DNA of 35,999 nucleotides from Candidatus Poribacteria bacterium (GCA_009841255.1 VXMD01000078.1:32464-68462), one strand, 5' to 3'; positions 17,801 through 25,081 are shown, counted from the first letter of the stretch. The notes: generated by a model from the letters alone, not told the origin. Translations and numbers: made by a program.

Positions 17801-18120
17801 AGCCGTGAAAGGGCGTAGCTGAGATCGATGTCTTCCGTTCCAGGGTGCGAAACCTGATTTCGCGCTTCCGTTACAATGCCTACAGCACTGCGAACATCGC
17901 GATCGGGATCGAAACGTCGTTCAAAGGCATTGTGCCAATATCTTCTGAAGAGGTGTGGGAAGTCGCCAATATCTATATCTGCTTCGTTTTGGAAACGCTC
18001 TTCCGGGGATAAGCCTTGCCCTGTTTTCAGGTTTCTGAGAATGAAGGGACGCATGGCATCGCGGTAGATGTTGAGTGCTTGGTAGAGTGCGTCTTGATTT
18101 GGGCGTTTGGGCGAATTCAC
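14839..18120 (-). CDS. Swt1-HEPN/DUF499 family ATPase
   Basis: A 1093-residue ATPase. The first ~135 residues resemble the Swt1-type HEPN domain, with the RxxxxH motif at Arg87-His92 (RNQVSH). The DUF499 ATPase follows: Walker A GFGGGKT at 236-242 and Walker B VILIDEL around Asp365-Glu366. The C-terminus is charged and low in complexity. DUF499 proteins are found with DUF1156 methyltransferases in predicted phage-defence clusters; the partner is at 11137-13926 downstream. HEPN motifs often mark RNases, which would fit a toxic effector, though this is inference. The start is GTG at 18120, with GGAG about 14 bases upstream and a good promoter at 18155-18183. Ends in TAA. Confidence 0.88.
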   Translation of the reverse strand: MNSPKRPNQDALYQALNIYRDAMRPFILRNLKTGQGLSPEERFQNEADIDIGDFPHLFRRYWHNAFERRFDPDRDVRSAVGIVTEARNQVSHPGTEDIDLSYALSRLHDIADVLGQINAPDQKREVEAIRDTLLTRAAPTVDPKPKLPRRKASDLKSWRDVIRPNTDVIEGTFRKSEFAADLQEVFEGKAKTPEYGETEIFFNQTYITPGLRELLVNTLRRLGGKGGNPVIQLKTGFGGGKTHSLIALYHLVTGINILRELPADGPYARLRKEIEDILAEAEWDTDTPLNTNISVLVGTYLSTTDADETKQGDPLNTLWGMMADQLGGQDGYNLIRKAAREGTAPGGNQLDALFEYVGPSVILIDELVAYVRNVQGVTRESIYTFFQAVTESVKRSENVTLIATLPEGQTHAGGEGGLSVLEALESILERVDAVSIPLEMDNAYEVVRRRLFGSVIDETERDLTCEAFRRMYQNSRNEYPEGVNDQRYLQRMKDCYPIHPEVFDRLSQDWAVIPGFQRTRGVLRMMATCISRLYQEQDPSLLIMPANLTLDDPALADEFTRLLARSGGHWDPIVQEIDSHGSRTEQIDRSSQSFIEIGNAARRTARTIFLGSATGGAVKGITNRQIHLGVVEPGQGVAVYNDALSRMSGNLYFLYNLDDRYYFHTQENLNKVAIDRAAEYTDTDIYAEIVSRLERAIGRDPSVQVCPISPSTVKDSETIQYVILHPQASLPSREKETDIASDTARHILTYSAEDDRQRTFRNTLLFIAPRRDAIRDLINLVKKYLAWNSIMNGDVLNSALTTLQGARLDQTTENLESAEDAVTTAIFKAYRWTLAPTQADPQKNTYDFSIADAKVDDRRIISRLRDKFVEDDAIITKIAPEIFSTQLQQYIWSSDTYQEHIGLDTLWELMAQNVYMPRLRDRSVLATCIREGITAGTFGYASAYEGNDYRNFRFEEQIGGLRVAEGSTAVLINPEMAKLIKEEKEKEHKPDPSESASTTKKQATDDSTDIVVEPPPSQGPTHVVVTKALQLELPFMDEIETLQDEIARTLQADGGNVKIEITVTANKSDGFSENTTRAVKQNSEHLNAEFESN

Positions 18121-18154
18121 GGGGTTGAGGCTCCGTCTCTGTAATTTTTTCAGG

Positions 18155-18183
18155 AGTATAGCAGGTTTTCAGTTTTCGGTCAA
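18155..18183 (-). promoter_or_regulatory. Promoter of the DUF499 ATPase gene
   Basis: On the minus strand TTGACC (18183-18178) is separated by 17 bases from TATACT (18160-18155), with the GTG start about 35 bases downstream of the -10. The site lies just after the stop of the DUF4411 gene, so the ATPase is likely transcribed separately from the toxin-antitoxin pair. Confidence 0.65.
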
Positions 18184-18202
18184 GCGCGGGATTGCTCCTT
18201 GT

Positions 18203-18703
18203 CTATTCAAAAATCCAGTTTTCTCTTTTTATTAGATCGACTACCTTGATACATTGAAGGTTAAAATGGGCACAGGCATCGGGAATTTTTGGTCTATTTT
18301 CGCTATTTGTAGGGTTTTCCTCCGTTACAACGATACAGTTTTGGGTAATCATCGCTAGGGCAATAACCCACGGGTCAGCCCCTGATCTTCCAGTTCGGTT
18401 GTCCACCAACCTTGGGAATTCCGATAGAACTTCGCTGACTTTGTCCTGCACTGATTCATCAATTGCTACTTGGAAATCTGGCTTTAATTGATACTCATCA
18501 CACCATTGTTTTATATCTGTATCTCTCATTGCTTCATCGAAAACAATTTGTGACATTTTCAGTCGATCGTTTTTTATCAATTCCTCAATCTTACGTCACA
18601 AAGAAGGGAAGTTTTCGATTGGGTATCGTTCATGAAAGGCGGCAATTAACGCGCTCGTGTCAAGACTGTAAATTATCTGATCATGATTAAGAAATGAATT
18701 CAT
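18203..18703 (-). pseudogene. DUF4411 PIN-like protein, interrupted by one in-frame TGA
   Basis: From ATG 18703 the frame reads MNSFLNHDQIIYSLDTSALI, a PIN-type start with catalytic Asp15, and continues to FPSL before TGA at 18598-18596 (codon 36). The same frame continues without shift through RKIEELIKNDRLKMSQIVF, the Asp-rich SGADPWVIALAM segment and CIVVTEE, ending at TAG 18203. The total of 166 codons is a normal DUF4411 length. The interrupted codon is expected to be Trp (FPSLWRKIEEL). The ATG overlaps the stop of the XRE-ImmA gene (ATGA), typical of a coupled toxin-antitoxin pair. A shorter product could start at an internal ATG (18580) but would lack the catalytic N-terminus. PIN proteins are RNases. 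Confidence 0.75.
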
Positions 18704-19872
18704 GCGAAGATAGTACCCTCAATTTTAGCAAGGTGTTTTGTGTCACAATTGGAAAGAACGGAAGCTAACTCGGCACGTGTGATTTTCTGCTCGTAGTAAG
18801 CCGTGAAAGCAGTTCGTGCGAAATACTCACCGGAGGTATTGAGAAGCCGATTATGATAAGGGACGGCTCCACCTGTTCGCGCTGGGGTGTCCTTGTACTT
18901 TGCCAATTGGCGATTTCTGTACGTTCGATAGTCATGTCGTGAGATTTTTCCAAGGGTCAATAATCTACGCATAATGACTTCAGAACTTACATGGAAGAAT
19001 TTGGAGGTTCCGGATAGCTCCTCTTCCAACATCTCCAAATTTACTATCTTTAACAATTCATCTTCTGGAACTAAAACCTCGGCAGCTACCTGATTGCAGA
19101 AAACCTCAATTGGATCCAAATTGGAGGGGAGAGTTGCTTCAAAATCTGTATTCTGGATAACACTTTCACCGAGTGCAATATGCACCAATTCGTGAATAAG
19201 GGTAAAAATACGACCGTAAGGACTGTCTTTGGGATTTACCACAATCACCGGAAACGGTCTTTGTGCAATGCAAAATCCACGTACTGTTTCCAGTTTAACA
19301 GAGAGATGTGTGTTCACGGAGGTTTGACAGACCAGAATACCTTTTGCTTCGACAGTCTGTTTCCAAAATTTCAGAGCGGCGTGTGGATTATTTGCTTTTT
19401 GTAACTCTGCTCTACTAAATCCGAGAAATTGTGTTATTTTTTGTGCTGCTCGTTTCTTACTTGTCTGTCTATCAAACTTCAGCGTAACCTCAAGCGGTGG
19501 TTCTTCCAACAATTCGTACAATTCGATGAGGGTCTCTCGCCTTTCAAACGCCTCGATGATATTGGCATTTAATCTGTATACCTGTTCTTCATCAATCGCG
19601 AAGTGCTCAGGCAATACCCGATAATCTGTGAGTGGTTGAAAATTAATGGGCGGTTCAGGCAGATAGAAAATAGAGATATGGGTTTTATAGAGTTTCGCGA
19701 TCTTCTTTACCTGTGCAAAGGTGGGTTGCTCCGTACCGCGTTCCCATGCCTCAAGGCGTTCCGGATCTATCTTCAATTTTTTTGCCGCATGGTCGATCTC
19801 TAACTTGATGCGTTTTTCACGCGCCCACTTGAGAACTTCCGGCGTGATGAGTGCTTTGACAGATTTAGCCAT
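18700..19872 (-). CDS. XRE-family HTH with ImmA/IrrE peptidase domain
   Basis: A 390-residue protein. Residues about 10-70 form an XRE-like helix-turn-helix (AAKKLKIDPERLEAWERGTEQPTFAQVKKIAKLY), and the rest is a COG2856-type ImmA/IrrE metallopeptidase with the zinc motif HELVH at 227-231 and a downstream Glu in VAAEVLVPE. Such proteins pair with DUF4411 PIN toxins; here the PIN gene overlaps the stop by ATGA. I start at ATG 19872 rather than 19887 because MAKSVKALITPEVL is the usual family start. A 7+2+7 palindrome just upstream is a candidate self-operator, and a good promoter lies at 20030-20058. It is likely an antitoxin and repressor, possibly degrading or being cleaved on a signal. Confidence 0.88.
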   Translation of the reverse strand: MAKSVKALITPEVLKWAREKRIKLEIDHAAKKLKIDPERLEAWERGTEQPTFAQVKKIAKLYKTHISIFYLPEPPINFQPLTDYRVLPEHFAIDEEQVYRLNANIIEAFERRETLIELYELLEEPPLEVTLKFDRQTSKKRAAQKITQFLGFSRAELQKANNPHAALKFWKQTVEAKGILVCQTSVNTHLSVKLETVRGFCIAQRPFPVIVVNPKDSPYGRIFTLIHELVHIALGESVIQNTDFEATLPSNLDPIEVFCNQVAAEVLVPEDELLKIVNLEMLEEELSGTSKFFHVSSEVIMRRLLTLGKISRHDYRTYRNRQLAKYKDTPARTGGAVPYHNRLLNTSGEYFARTAFTAYYEQKITRAELASVLSNCDTKHLAKIEGTIFA

Positions 19873-19888
19873 GATCTGTATCCCCACG

Positions 19889-19904
19889 AACCGGTTGACC
19901 GGTT
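19889..19904. promoter_or_regulatory. Palindromic operator candidate before XRE-ImmA
   Basis: AACCGGT-TG-ACCGGTT is a perfect inverted repeat with a 2-base centre, located 17 bases upstream of the XRE-ImmA start codon and inside the predicted 5' leader. Binding by the product would give autorepression by blocking elongation or initiation. Confidence 0.55.
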
Positions 19905-20029
19905 TGTCGTAAAATCATCAAGTGAGATGTTTTCAAATTGTGGGATGTTAAACTCCGATAATTTGCAGACGAATAAATTGCGGTGACAGCGAAATATACT
20001 TAACGCATCCTACTCAAAAAGGGAATTAA

Positions 20030-20058
20030 AGTATACCACAAAAGAAGTAAATTGTCAA
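20030..20058 (-). promoter_or_regulatory. Promoter of the XRE-ImmA/DUF4411 operon
   Basis: On the minus strand TTGACA (20058-20053), a 17-base spacer and TATACT (20035-20030). The leader to ATG 19872 would be about 150 bases and contains the palindrome at 19889-19904. Confidence 0.65.
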
Positions 20059-20134
20059 AAAACGGCTTATGATAGTGTGATATCAAAGAATGGATTGAGA
20101 TATTTATCAGTAGGAAGTGAAGGCCTTTTGGTCC

Positions 20135-20160
20135 GGTGCAGTTAGAAACCGCACCTACCG
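20135..20160. repeat. Stem-loop repeat, GGTGC.GTT/AAC.GCACC
   Basis: A 9-position stem with one A-C mismatch and an AGA loop, followed by TACCG and preceded by GGTCC. It is closely related to 24335-24356, where the T-A pair in the stem is replaced by A-T. Confidence 0.65.
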
Positions 20161-20182
20161 CGTCTGGAGAGAAGTGAGAGAA

Positions 20183-20263
20183 GGCGAGGTTAGAAACCTC
20201 GCCAGCGACGGTATGGCATTGTTTGCTGACTAACTCTCCACATATTTTCGGATTTTACTATAG
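20183..20263. repeat. 81-bp two-ended repeat, copy 2
   Basis: Begins with a perfect 9-bp hairpin GGCGAGGTT-AGA-AACCTCGCC and ends with CTCTCCACATATTTTCGG...CTATA. It has the same length and ends as 11026-11106. A further short hairpin (GCGAT/ATCGC, 20285-20300, then TCCTAC) lies just beyond. No gene is seen in 19905-20341. Confidence 0.75.
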
Positions 20264-20341
20264 TTTTCGGGTTTTAAGGGAGTCGCGATTCGGAGATCGC
20301 TCCTACAAGAAGAAAGGCGAGGAAATTATTTCTGTAAGATG

Positions 20342-21316
20342 TTAGTCTTGTGTTTTAAGTTTCCCCCACGTTGTCGTCAAAAGAGACGGCTGAGGTGAGA
20401 CTGACAAAGCAAACGCTGGATCGAACCAATCGGCGTGGAAGTTAGCACCCCGGTGTGTAAGTTGTTCTGAGACACCGCTATCCAAAGTAACTTTGAAAAG
20501 TTCTATACCATTATCAACCAGTTTGTTGTAAATGAGCGCATTCCCGTGCGGTGCCCAGGCAGGGTAGGCTGCATTTCCATTAGCAATCTTCTTAAGTCCG
20601 CTACTATCTCGGTTCACAACATAGATACCCATAGCGTCCCCTATCCGGTTCACTTCGTCTTGCCTACCGCTCCAACCGAAGGCTATCTGCGCACTATCGG
20701 GTGCCCAGGCAGGAAAACGCAGCCAAATCTCCCCCGGAAGAAGTTTCTCTTGTACATGCGTTTGTAGATTGATCATCTGGACACTGACCTTCGGTAATCT
20801 GAGATTTCCGTTGTCGTCCCGAAAAAACTTGCTTGCCATAAAGGCGATCTCAGAACCATCAGGGGACCACGCAGGCCATAAGCCATCGGAAACCAGTTTT
20901 GCCTCATTTTTTCCGTCAATTGAGGCGGTGTAGATAGAGAATGTATGAAATCGGTGATAAGCCACTGCTTTTCCGTCGGGCGACCAGGTGGGGTGTTCTC
21001 TGCCTATTGATTTTCGGAATACTTGGCGCGCATTCGTTCCATCTGAATCCATCAGGTAGAGATCCTCTATCCCGTCTCGATCCGAGGTAAAAAGAATCTG
21101 TTCACCGGTCGGCGACCAGACAGGTGAGGTATCCTTGGCACGGTGCTGGGTTAAGTTTATCTGATCAGAACCATCTGGGTTCATGCTATAAATCTCAAAA
21201 TTGCCATCGCGCCGTGATGTAAATACGATTTTGGAGGTTTCTGGGGCTTTCGCGAGAACAGCGGAGAGCGGAGCAAAGATAAGGAATGTGCTAAGCACAT
21301 AACGTAAGACTTTCAT
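20342..21316 (-). CDS. Exported TolB-like beta-propeller protein (PD40 repeats)
   Basis: A 324-residue exported protein. The start at ATG 21316 follows GGAGG nine bases upstream and yields a clean signal peptide (VLRYVLSTFLIFAPLSAVLA). The mature part consists of TolB/PD40-type blades, seen as repeated segments such as IVFTSRRDGNFEIYSMNPDG, ILFTSDRDGIEDLYLMDSDG and PTWSPDGKAVAYH. TolB-like propellers of this kind are usually periplasmic binding scaffolds; no Tol-Pal genes are nearby, so it is not the TolB of that system. The C-terminal tail TTTWGKLKTQD is nearly the same as the tail of the unrelated protein at 24379. Ends in TAA. Confidence 0.85.
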   Translation of the reverse strand: MKVLRYVLSTFLIFAPLSAVLAKAPETSKIVFTSRRDGNFEIYSMNPDGSDQINLTQHRAKDTSPVWSPTGEQILFTSDRDGIEDLYLMDSDGTNARQVFRKSIGREHPTWSPDGKAVAYHRFHTFSIYTASIDGKNEAKLVSDGLWPAWSPDGSEIAFMASKFFRDDNGNLRLPKVSVQMINLQTHVQEKLLPGEIWLRFPAWAPDSAQIAFGWSGRQDEVNRIGDAMGIYVVNRDSSGLKKIANGNAAYPAWAPHGNALIYNKLVDNGIELFKVTLDSGVSEQLTHRGANFHADWFDPAFALSVSPQPSLLTTTWGKLKTQD

Positions 21317-21388
21317 GATGCTTTCCTCCACAAATCCTTCTGTAGAGAGCAAGTGTTTTTGCTTGGGCGTTTCCCTTAGGAAACGTGC

Positions 21389-23128
21389 CTACGGTGTATC
21401 TTCTTTGATGCGAATCTGTTGGTTGGGTGTGACGTTCTTGCGTGTGCTGAGAGCACCGCTGGGCCAGGTTACCTCAATTGTCTCAATGAGAGTATCGTCG
21501 TTTATACCGAAGATTGCGGTCAGTTCGCTCTGTGAGCAGTAACTGGAACCACTCTTGACGGTGTGGGTTTGTGTTCCCAGCGCGGAGGTTATGCGAATCT
21601 GCGCGCCGATGCCGTCACGGTTGCTCGTTTGTCCGATAAGTTGAATCTTAATCCATGCCTTACGGTTAGCCCCGTCGTTTCGGAAGAGGTGTGCGGGTCC
21701 GTTGGAGGTTGTAACGAGCAGATCCCAGTCGCCGTCGTTGTCGATATCGCCGTATGCACCACCTCTGCCAACCATCGGCTTTACCAAGTCTGTGCCGACT
21801 TTGTGTGCCGCATCGGTGAATTTGCCTTGGGAGTCGTTATGAAATAGATGTGGGGATTGGGCGTAGGTGACCTGCGTCTGGATGGCATTGATATCGGTTT
21901 CGACGTGTCCGTTGGCAGTGAAGATGTCGAGGTTGCCATCGAGATCGAAGTCGAAGAAGAAACAGGCGAAGGTGAGCGTCAATAAGGTGGCATTTCCGAT
22001 ATGCGCGGCAGGGGCATCGTCGATGAAAAAGTCGCCTTCGTTGTGATAGAGGTTAAGCATCTCGTTGGAAAAGTTGCCGATGACGAGGCTCTCCTTGCCG
22101 ATGCGATCGTAGTCTGCGGCATCGATACCCATTGCACCGGTTGCGACACCGCTTTCGTTATAGGCGATCCCTGCGAGCATTCCGCTTTCGATGAAGGTGC
22201 CGTCGCCGTTGTTTTGATAGAGTTTATTGGGCTGTGTGTCGTTCGCCTCAAAGATATCCGGTAAGCCATCGGCATTGTAATCGAAGATGCACACACCGAG
22301 TGATTTGCTCGTGTTGTCCTCAATCCGTGCGATACGGGAGACATCGGTAAATGTGCCATCGCCGCGATTCCTGAAGAGTTTGCTGGACTGACCCGTGTAG
22401 GATTCAGGGGTGCAGTAGGATTTGTTGATGCCATCGAGGGTACAAAACAGATCGTTTTCTATACTCCATTCAACGTAGTTTGCGACGTAAAGATCGAGGT
22501 GACCGTCCTTGTTGTAATCGAACCATGCGCAGCTTGTGCCGAAACCGGGATTGTGAATTCCAGCGGCTTCTGTAACGTCAACATAAGTGCCGTCACCGTT
22601 GTTTTGGAAGAGCCGATCGGTTTCGAGGGTGCTGATATAGATGTCTGGATCACCGTCGTTATCGTAATCGGCGACGGCGACCCCCATCCCGTAAAGCGGT
22701 GTCGCAAGCCCTGCGATTTCGGTGACATCGGTGAAGGTGCCATCCTTGTCATTACGGTAGAGTGCCATTGTTTGCCGCTTCTGGGTCGGATTGCCTTCCC
22801 AATCCTTTCCATTGACGAGGAGGATGTCCTGCCAACCGTCGGTGTTGTAGTCGATGAAGGCGCATCCTGAGCCCATGGTTTCGGGGAGGTATTTCTTGCC
22901 GAAGGCACCGGTATTATGGACGAAGTCGATGCCTGCGGCACGCGTGATGTCGGTAAATTGCGGCAAGTTTTGTGCAAGGGCGTTTAGAGAAGAAAAGATC
23001 AGGAAAGTTGTCAAGTGTGCTAAAATTGCTATGGCATTAACCCAATTTTCTAACTTTACGGATTTGAGTACACCTGCAAACTTTTTTACGTCGTATCGTT
23101 CCTGTTTTATTGTTAGATAGAGATCCAC
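21389..23128 (-). CDS. Exported FG-GAP/VCBS protein with ASPIC/UnbV domain (CRTAC1-like)
   Basis: A repeat protein of about 580 residues. A hydrophobic segment (IAILAHLTTFLIFSSLNALA) serves as signal peptide, preceded by an unusually long charged N-terminus. At least five calcium-loop repeats of the DxDxDG type follow (for example DYDNDGDPD, DYNKDGHLD, DYNADGLPD, DFDLDGNLD, DIDNDGDWD), making an integrin-like propeller. The end is an ASPIC/UnbV domain (KIQLIGQTSNRDGIGAQIRI, then VTWPSGA). I place the start at GTG 23128 because AAGGAGG lies directly before it, though the spacing is short; ATG 23143 is the alternative. Either start overlaps the end of the upstream Gfo/Idh gene, implying coupling. 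Its partner or ligand is unknown. Confidence 0.85.
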   Translation of the reverse strand: MDLYLTIKQERYDVKKFAGVLKSVKLENWVNAIAILAHLTTFLIFSSLNALAQNLPQFTDITRAAGIDFVHNTGAFGKKYLPETMGSGCAFIDYNTDGWQDILLVNGKDWEGNPTQKRQTMALYRNDKDGTFTDVTEIAGLATPLYGMGVAVADYDNDGDPDIYISTLETDRLFQNNGDGTYVDVTEAAGIHNPGFGTSCAWFDYNKDGHLDLYVANYVEWSIENDLFCTLDGINKSYCTPESYTGQSSKLFRNRGDGTFTDVSRIARIEDNTSKSLGVCIFDYNADGLPDIFEANDTQPNKLYQNNGDGTFIESGMLAGIAYNESGVATGAMGIDAADYDRIGKESLVIGNFSNEMLNLYHNEGDFFIDDAPAAHIGNATLLTLTFACFFFDFDLDGNLDIFTANGHVETDINAIQTQVTYAQSPHLFHNDSQGKFTDAAHKVGTDLVKPMVGRGGAYGDIDNDGDWDLLVTTSNGPAHLFRNDGANRKAWIKIQLIGQTSNRDGIGAQIRITSALGTQTHTVKSGSSYCSQSELTAIFGINDDTLIETIEVTWPSGALSTRKNVTPNQQIRIKEDTP

Positions 23129-24273
23129 CGATCCTCCTTCCATGAGGTTTGGATGGCAGTTTGCACGTCGGCGACTGCGGCGGCTTCTCGGAAACTTGGG
23201 TTTCCCTGTTTTCTTGTGTGAATGGCTTGCAAAAACTGATATGCTTCGATTGTCTTCAGGTCGTCGTAGCCTAATCCGACGGCGGGACCGGGATTAAAAT
23301 AACTGTGAAACGGGTGGTTTGGACCGCTTAAGACGCGGATGTATCCATCAGGGTAACCCTCCTCGGAGGGTCGGTACACCTCAAGTTCGTTCATCTGCTC
23401 AAAATTTCATCGCAAGGCACCCTCTGTGCCGTGTACCTCAAACGCCATTTCGCATTTGGGTCCGGTGATAACCCTACACGCTTCGAGTGTGCCTCTGACG
23501 CCGTTTTCAAACCGGACTAATGCCCCGACGTAGTCTTCGTTGGTGACAGCCTCCGTTTCGCCATCGGCACTCAACGTGAAATGTGTGCCAGTTCCTGCCG
23601 TTGCTACGGGACGTTCTGGAATGAACGTCTGCTGTTGTGAGACGACGCTGTCAATCCCACCGACAATGAAATGTGCCATGTCAATGACGTGAGAAAGTAG
23701 GTCCCCCAACGTTCCCAATCCAGCGATTTCTTTCTGAAACCGCCATGAAAGGACTGCATGGGGATGGCTGGCGTAACCCGCGAAAAATCTACCCCGATAG
23801 TGGGTTAAAGTGCCGAGTTTTCCCTCTGAAATCAGTTGATGTGCGTATTGGACGACGGGTGCCCATCTATAGTTATAGCCGACACAGGTGAATACGTCTG
23901 CACGCTGTGCGGCGGCATAGATTGCTTTCGTTTCAGTTGGGTTCCGTCCGACGGGTTTCTCACAGAAGACGTGTTTTCCTGCGGCGGTTGCTGCCTCGAC
24001 GATCTCAAGGTGCATGCTGTTCGGGGCAGCGATGTTGACGATCTGTACGTCTTCGTCTTCAATAACGTGTCGGAAGTCAGTCGTTGTGCGTTCAAATCCG
24101 AAACGTGCTTTCGCCTCGGTTGTGCGTTCGACGACATCATCGGCACAGATGACAAGTCTCGGATGGAGGGGACTGTCGTGGAACCGATCCCGGATCTGTT
24201 GATATGCGCGGGCATGCGTCATCCCCATCCATCCCATGCCGATAATACCGATGCCTATTGTGTTCTTTTCCAT
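23113..24273 (-). pseudogene. Gfo/Idh/MocA oxidoreductase interrupted by one in-frame TGA
   Basis: The frame spans 387 codons, a normal family length, with a single internal TGA at 23409-23407. Before it the dinucleotide loop ([10 protein letters not shown]) and the EKPVGR motif are intact; the codons after it continue in the same frame as NFEQMNELEVYRPSEEGYPDGYI, the expected C-terminal part. The interrupted position follows GTEGALR and is expected to be aromatic (Trp or Phe). The gene would thus be an intact dehydrogenase but for one base. ATG 24273 is preceded by TATAAT six bases upstream. The C-terminal frame overlaps the FG-GAP gene, suggesting an operon. A short version from ATG 23394 is unlikely to be functional. 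Confidence 0.8.
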
Positions 24274-24334
24274 TTTTTAATTATATCTTTTTCTGCTACA
24301 AAAATGACGGCTTGCGTTATTTTATTGGTGGTCC

Positions 24335-24356
24335 GGAGCGGTTAGGAAACCGCTCC
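24335..24356. repeat. Stem-loop repeat, GGAGCGGTT/AACCGCTCC
   Basis: A perfect 9-bp stem with an AGGA loop, followed by TACCGG. Outer bases GGTCCGG and CCGGATCC can extend the pairing. It lies between the LamG-like gene and the interrupted Gfo/Idh gene. Confidence 0.75.
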
Positions 24357-24378
24357 TACCGGATCCGGGGATCATGGT

Positions 24379-25080
24379 CTAATTTCTCTTAAGTTTTCCC
24401 CATGTGGTTGCGAGTTTGGCTTTCGGATTGACAGGACGCGCCTTTCCAGGTCCACCATTGCTGATATTCGGACCTGTGATTTCGACATCATCAAAGTGGG
24501 CTTGCCCGTCTGCGACAACGAGTCCGGCTTGTCCGCCTTTCAAGGGCTCGTCGTCAATAGCGGTGAATACCTCGTCGTTCACTTTAAATTCAAGCGTGCC
24601 GTCTTCGTGAACGGTGGCGGTGAGGTCATACCACGTGTCGATTTCGGCATCAAAGGCAAAGATGACGGGAAACCAGTTGTCTCGGAGTGCTTTGACGATT
24701 CTGGCAGTGCCGAAAACGTAGTCGATAAAAAAGAGGTAACGGGTATCTTCTTCACCTCTGTCGTGAAGTGTCAATCCGATGCTTGGGGGTTCGTTTTTGT
24801 CTTCCACCAACTTTGCGCGACAGGAAAGGGAGTAGTTCTTCCACGTGAGTTCACCTGTAATCCACAGGCTCATGAAACCCGGTAGGAAGATTTCGCCAAC
24901 GGCTTCTCCATCGTCAATCCACCATTTTTCAACCTGTCGGTCGATATTGAAGATTTTCCATTCACGGGTGTCTTTGTCTTCGAAGTCGTCGCGCCACGTT
25001 CCGGCGAAGGTGGGGTTCCAAGTTTGGACTGAAAAACAGATGATTGTAGTGATTGCGAGTATGGGGGTTAATTTTCTCAT
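24379..25080 (-). CDS. Exported LamG/concanavalin-like protein
   Basis: A 233-residue exported protein. The signal peptide covers MRKLTPILAITTIICFSVQT with cleavage near Ala27. The mature part (DDFEDKDTREWKIF, then WKNYSLSCRAKLVED and GGQAGLVVADGQAHFDDVEI) fits the jelly-roll fold of laminin-G/DUF1080-like carbohydrate-binding or hydrolase domains, without visible catalytic residues. It starts one base after the stop of the AddA-like gene, with GGAGG seven bases upstream inside that gene's end. The C-terminal tail is LATTWGKLKRN, shared with the TolB-like protein at 20342. Ends in TAG. A role in polysaccharide binding is plausible but unproven. Confidence 0.75.
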   Translation of the reverse strand: MRKLTPILAITTIICFSVQTWNPTFAGTWRDDFEDKDTREWKIFNIDRQVEKWWIDDGEAVGEIFLPGFMSLWITGELTWKNYSLSCRAKLVEDKNEPPSIGLTLHDRGEEDTRYLFFIDYVFGTARIVKALRDNWFPVIFAFDAEIDTWYDLTATVHEDGTLEFKVNDEVFTAIDDEPLKGGQAGLVVADGQAHFDDVEITGPNISNGGPGKARPVNPKAKLATTWGKLKRN

Positions 25081-25081
25081 T

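Noticed and set aside
5362-23409. Selenocysteine as the firm explanation for the internal TGAs
   Set aside because: Expected residues are Trp or aromatic rather than Cys, the DUF4411 site has no nearby hairpin, and the other hairpins are weak or too distant.
4744-24273. Whole-genome recoding of UGA as Trp
   Set aside because: TGA ends at least four intact genes here, and all large genes are open under the standard code; only leaky or local recoding, or decay, remains possible.
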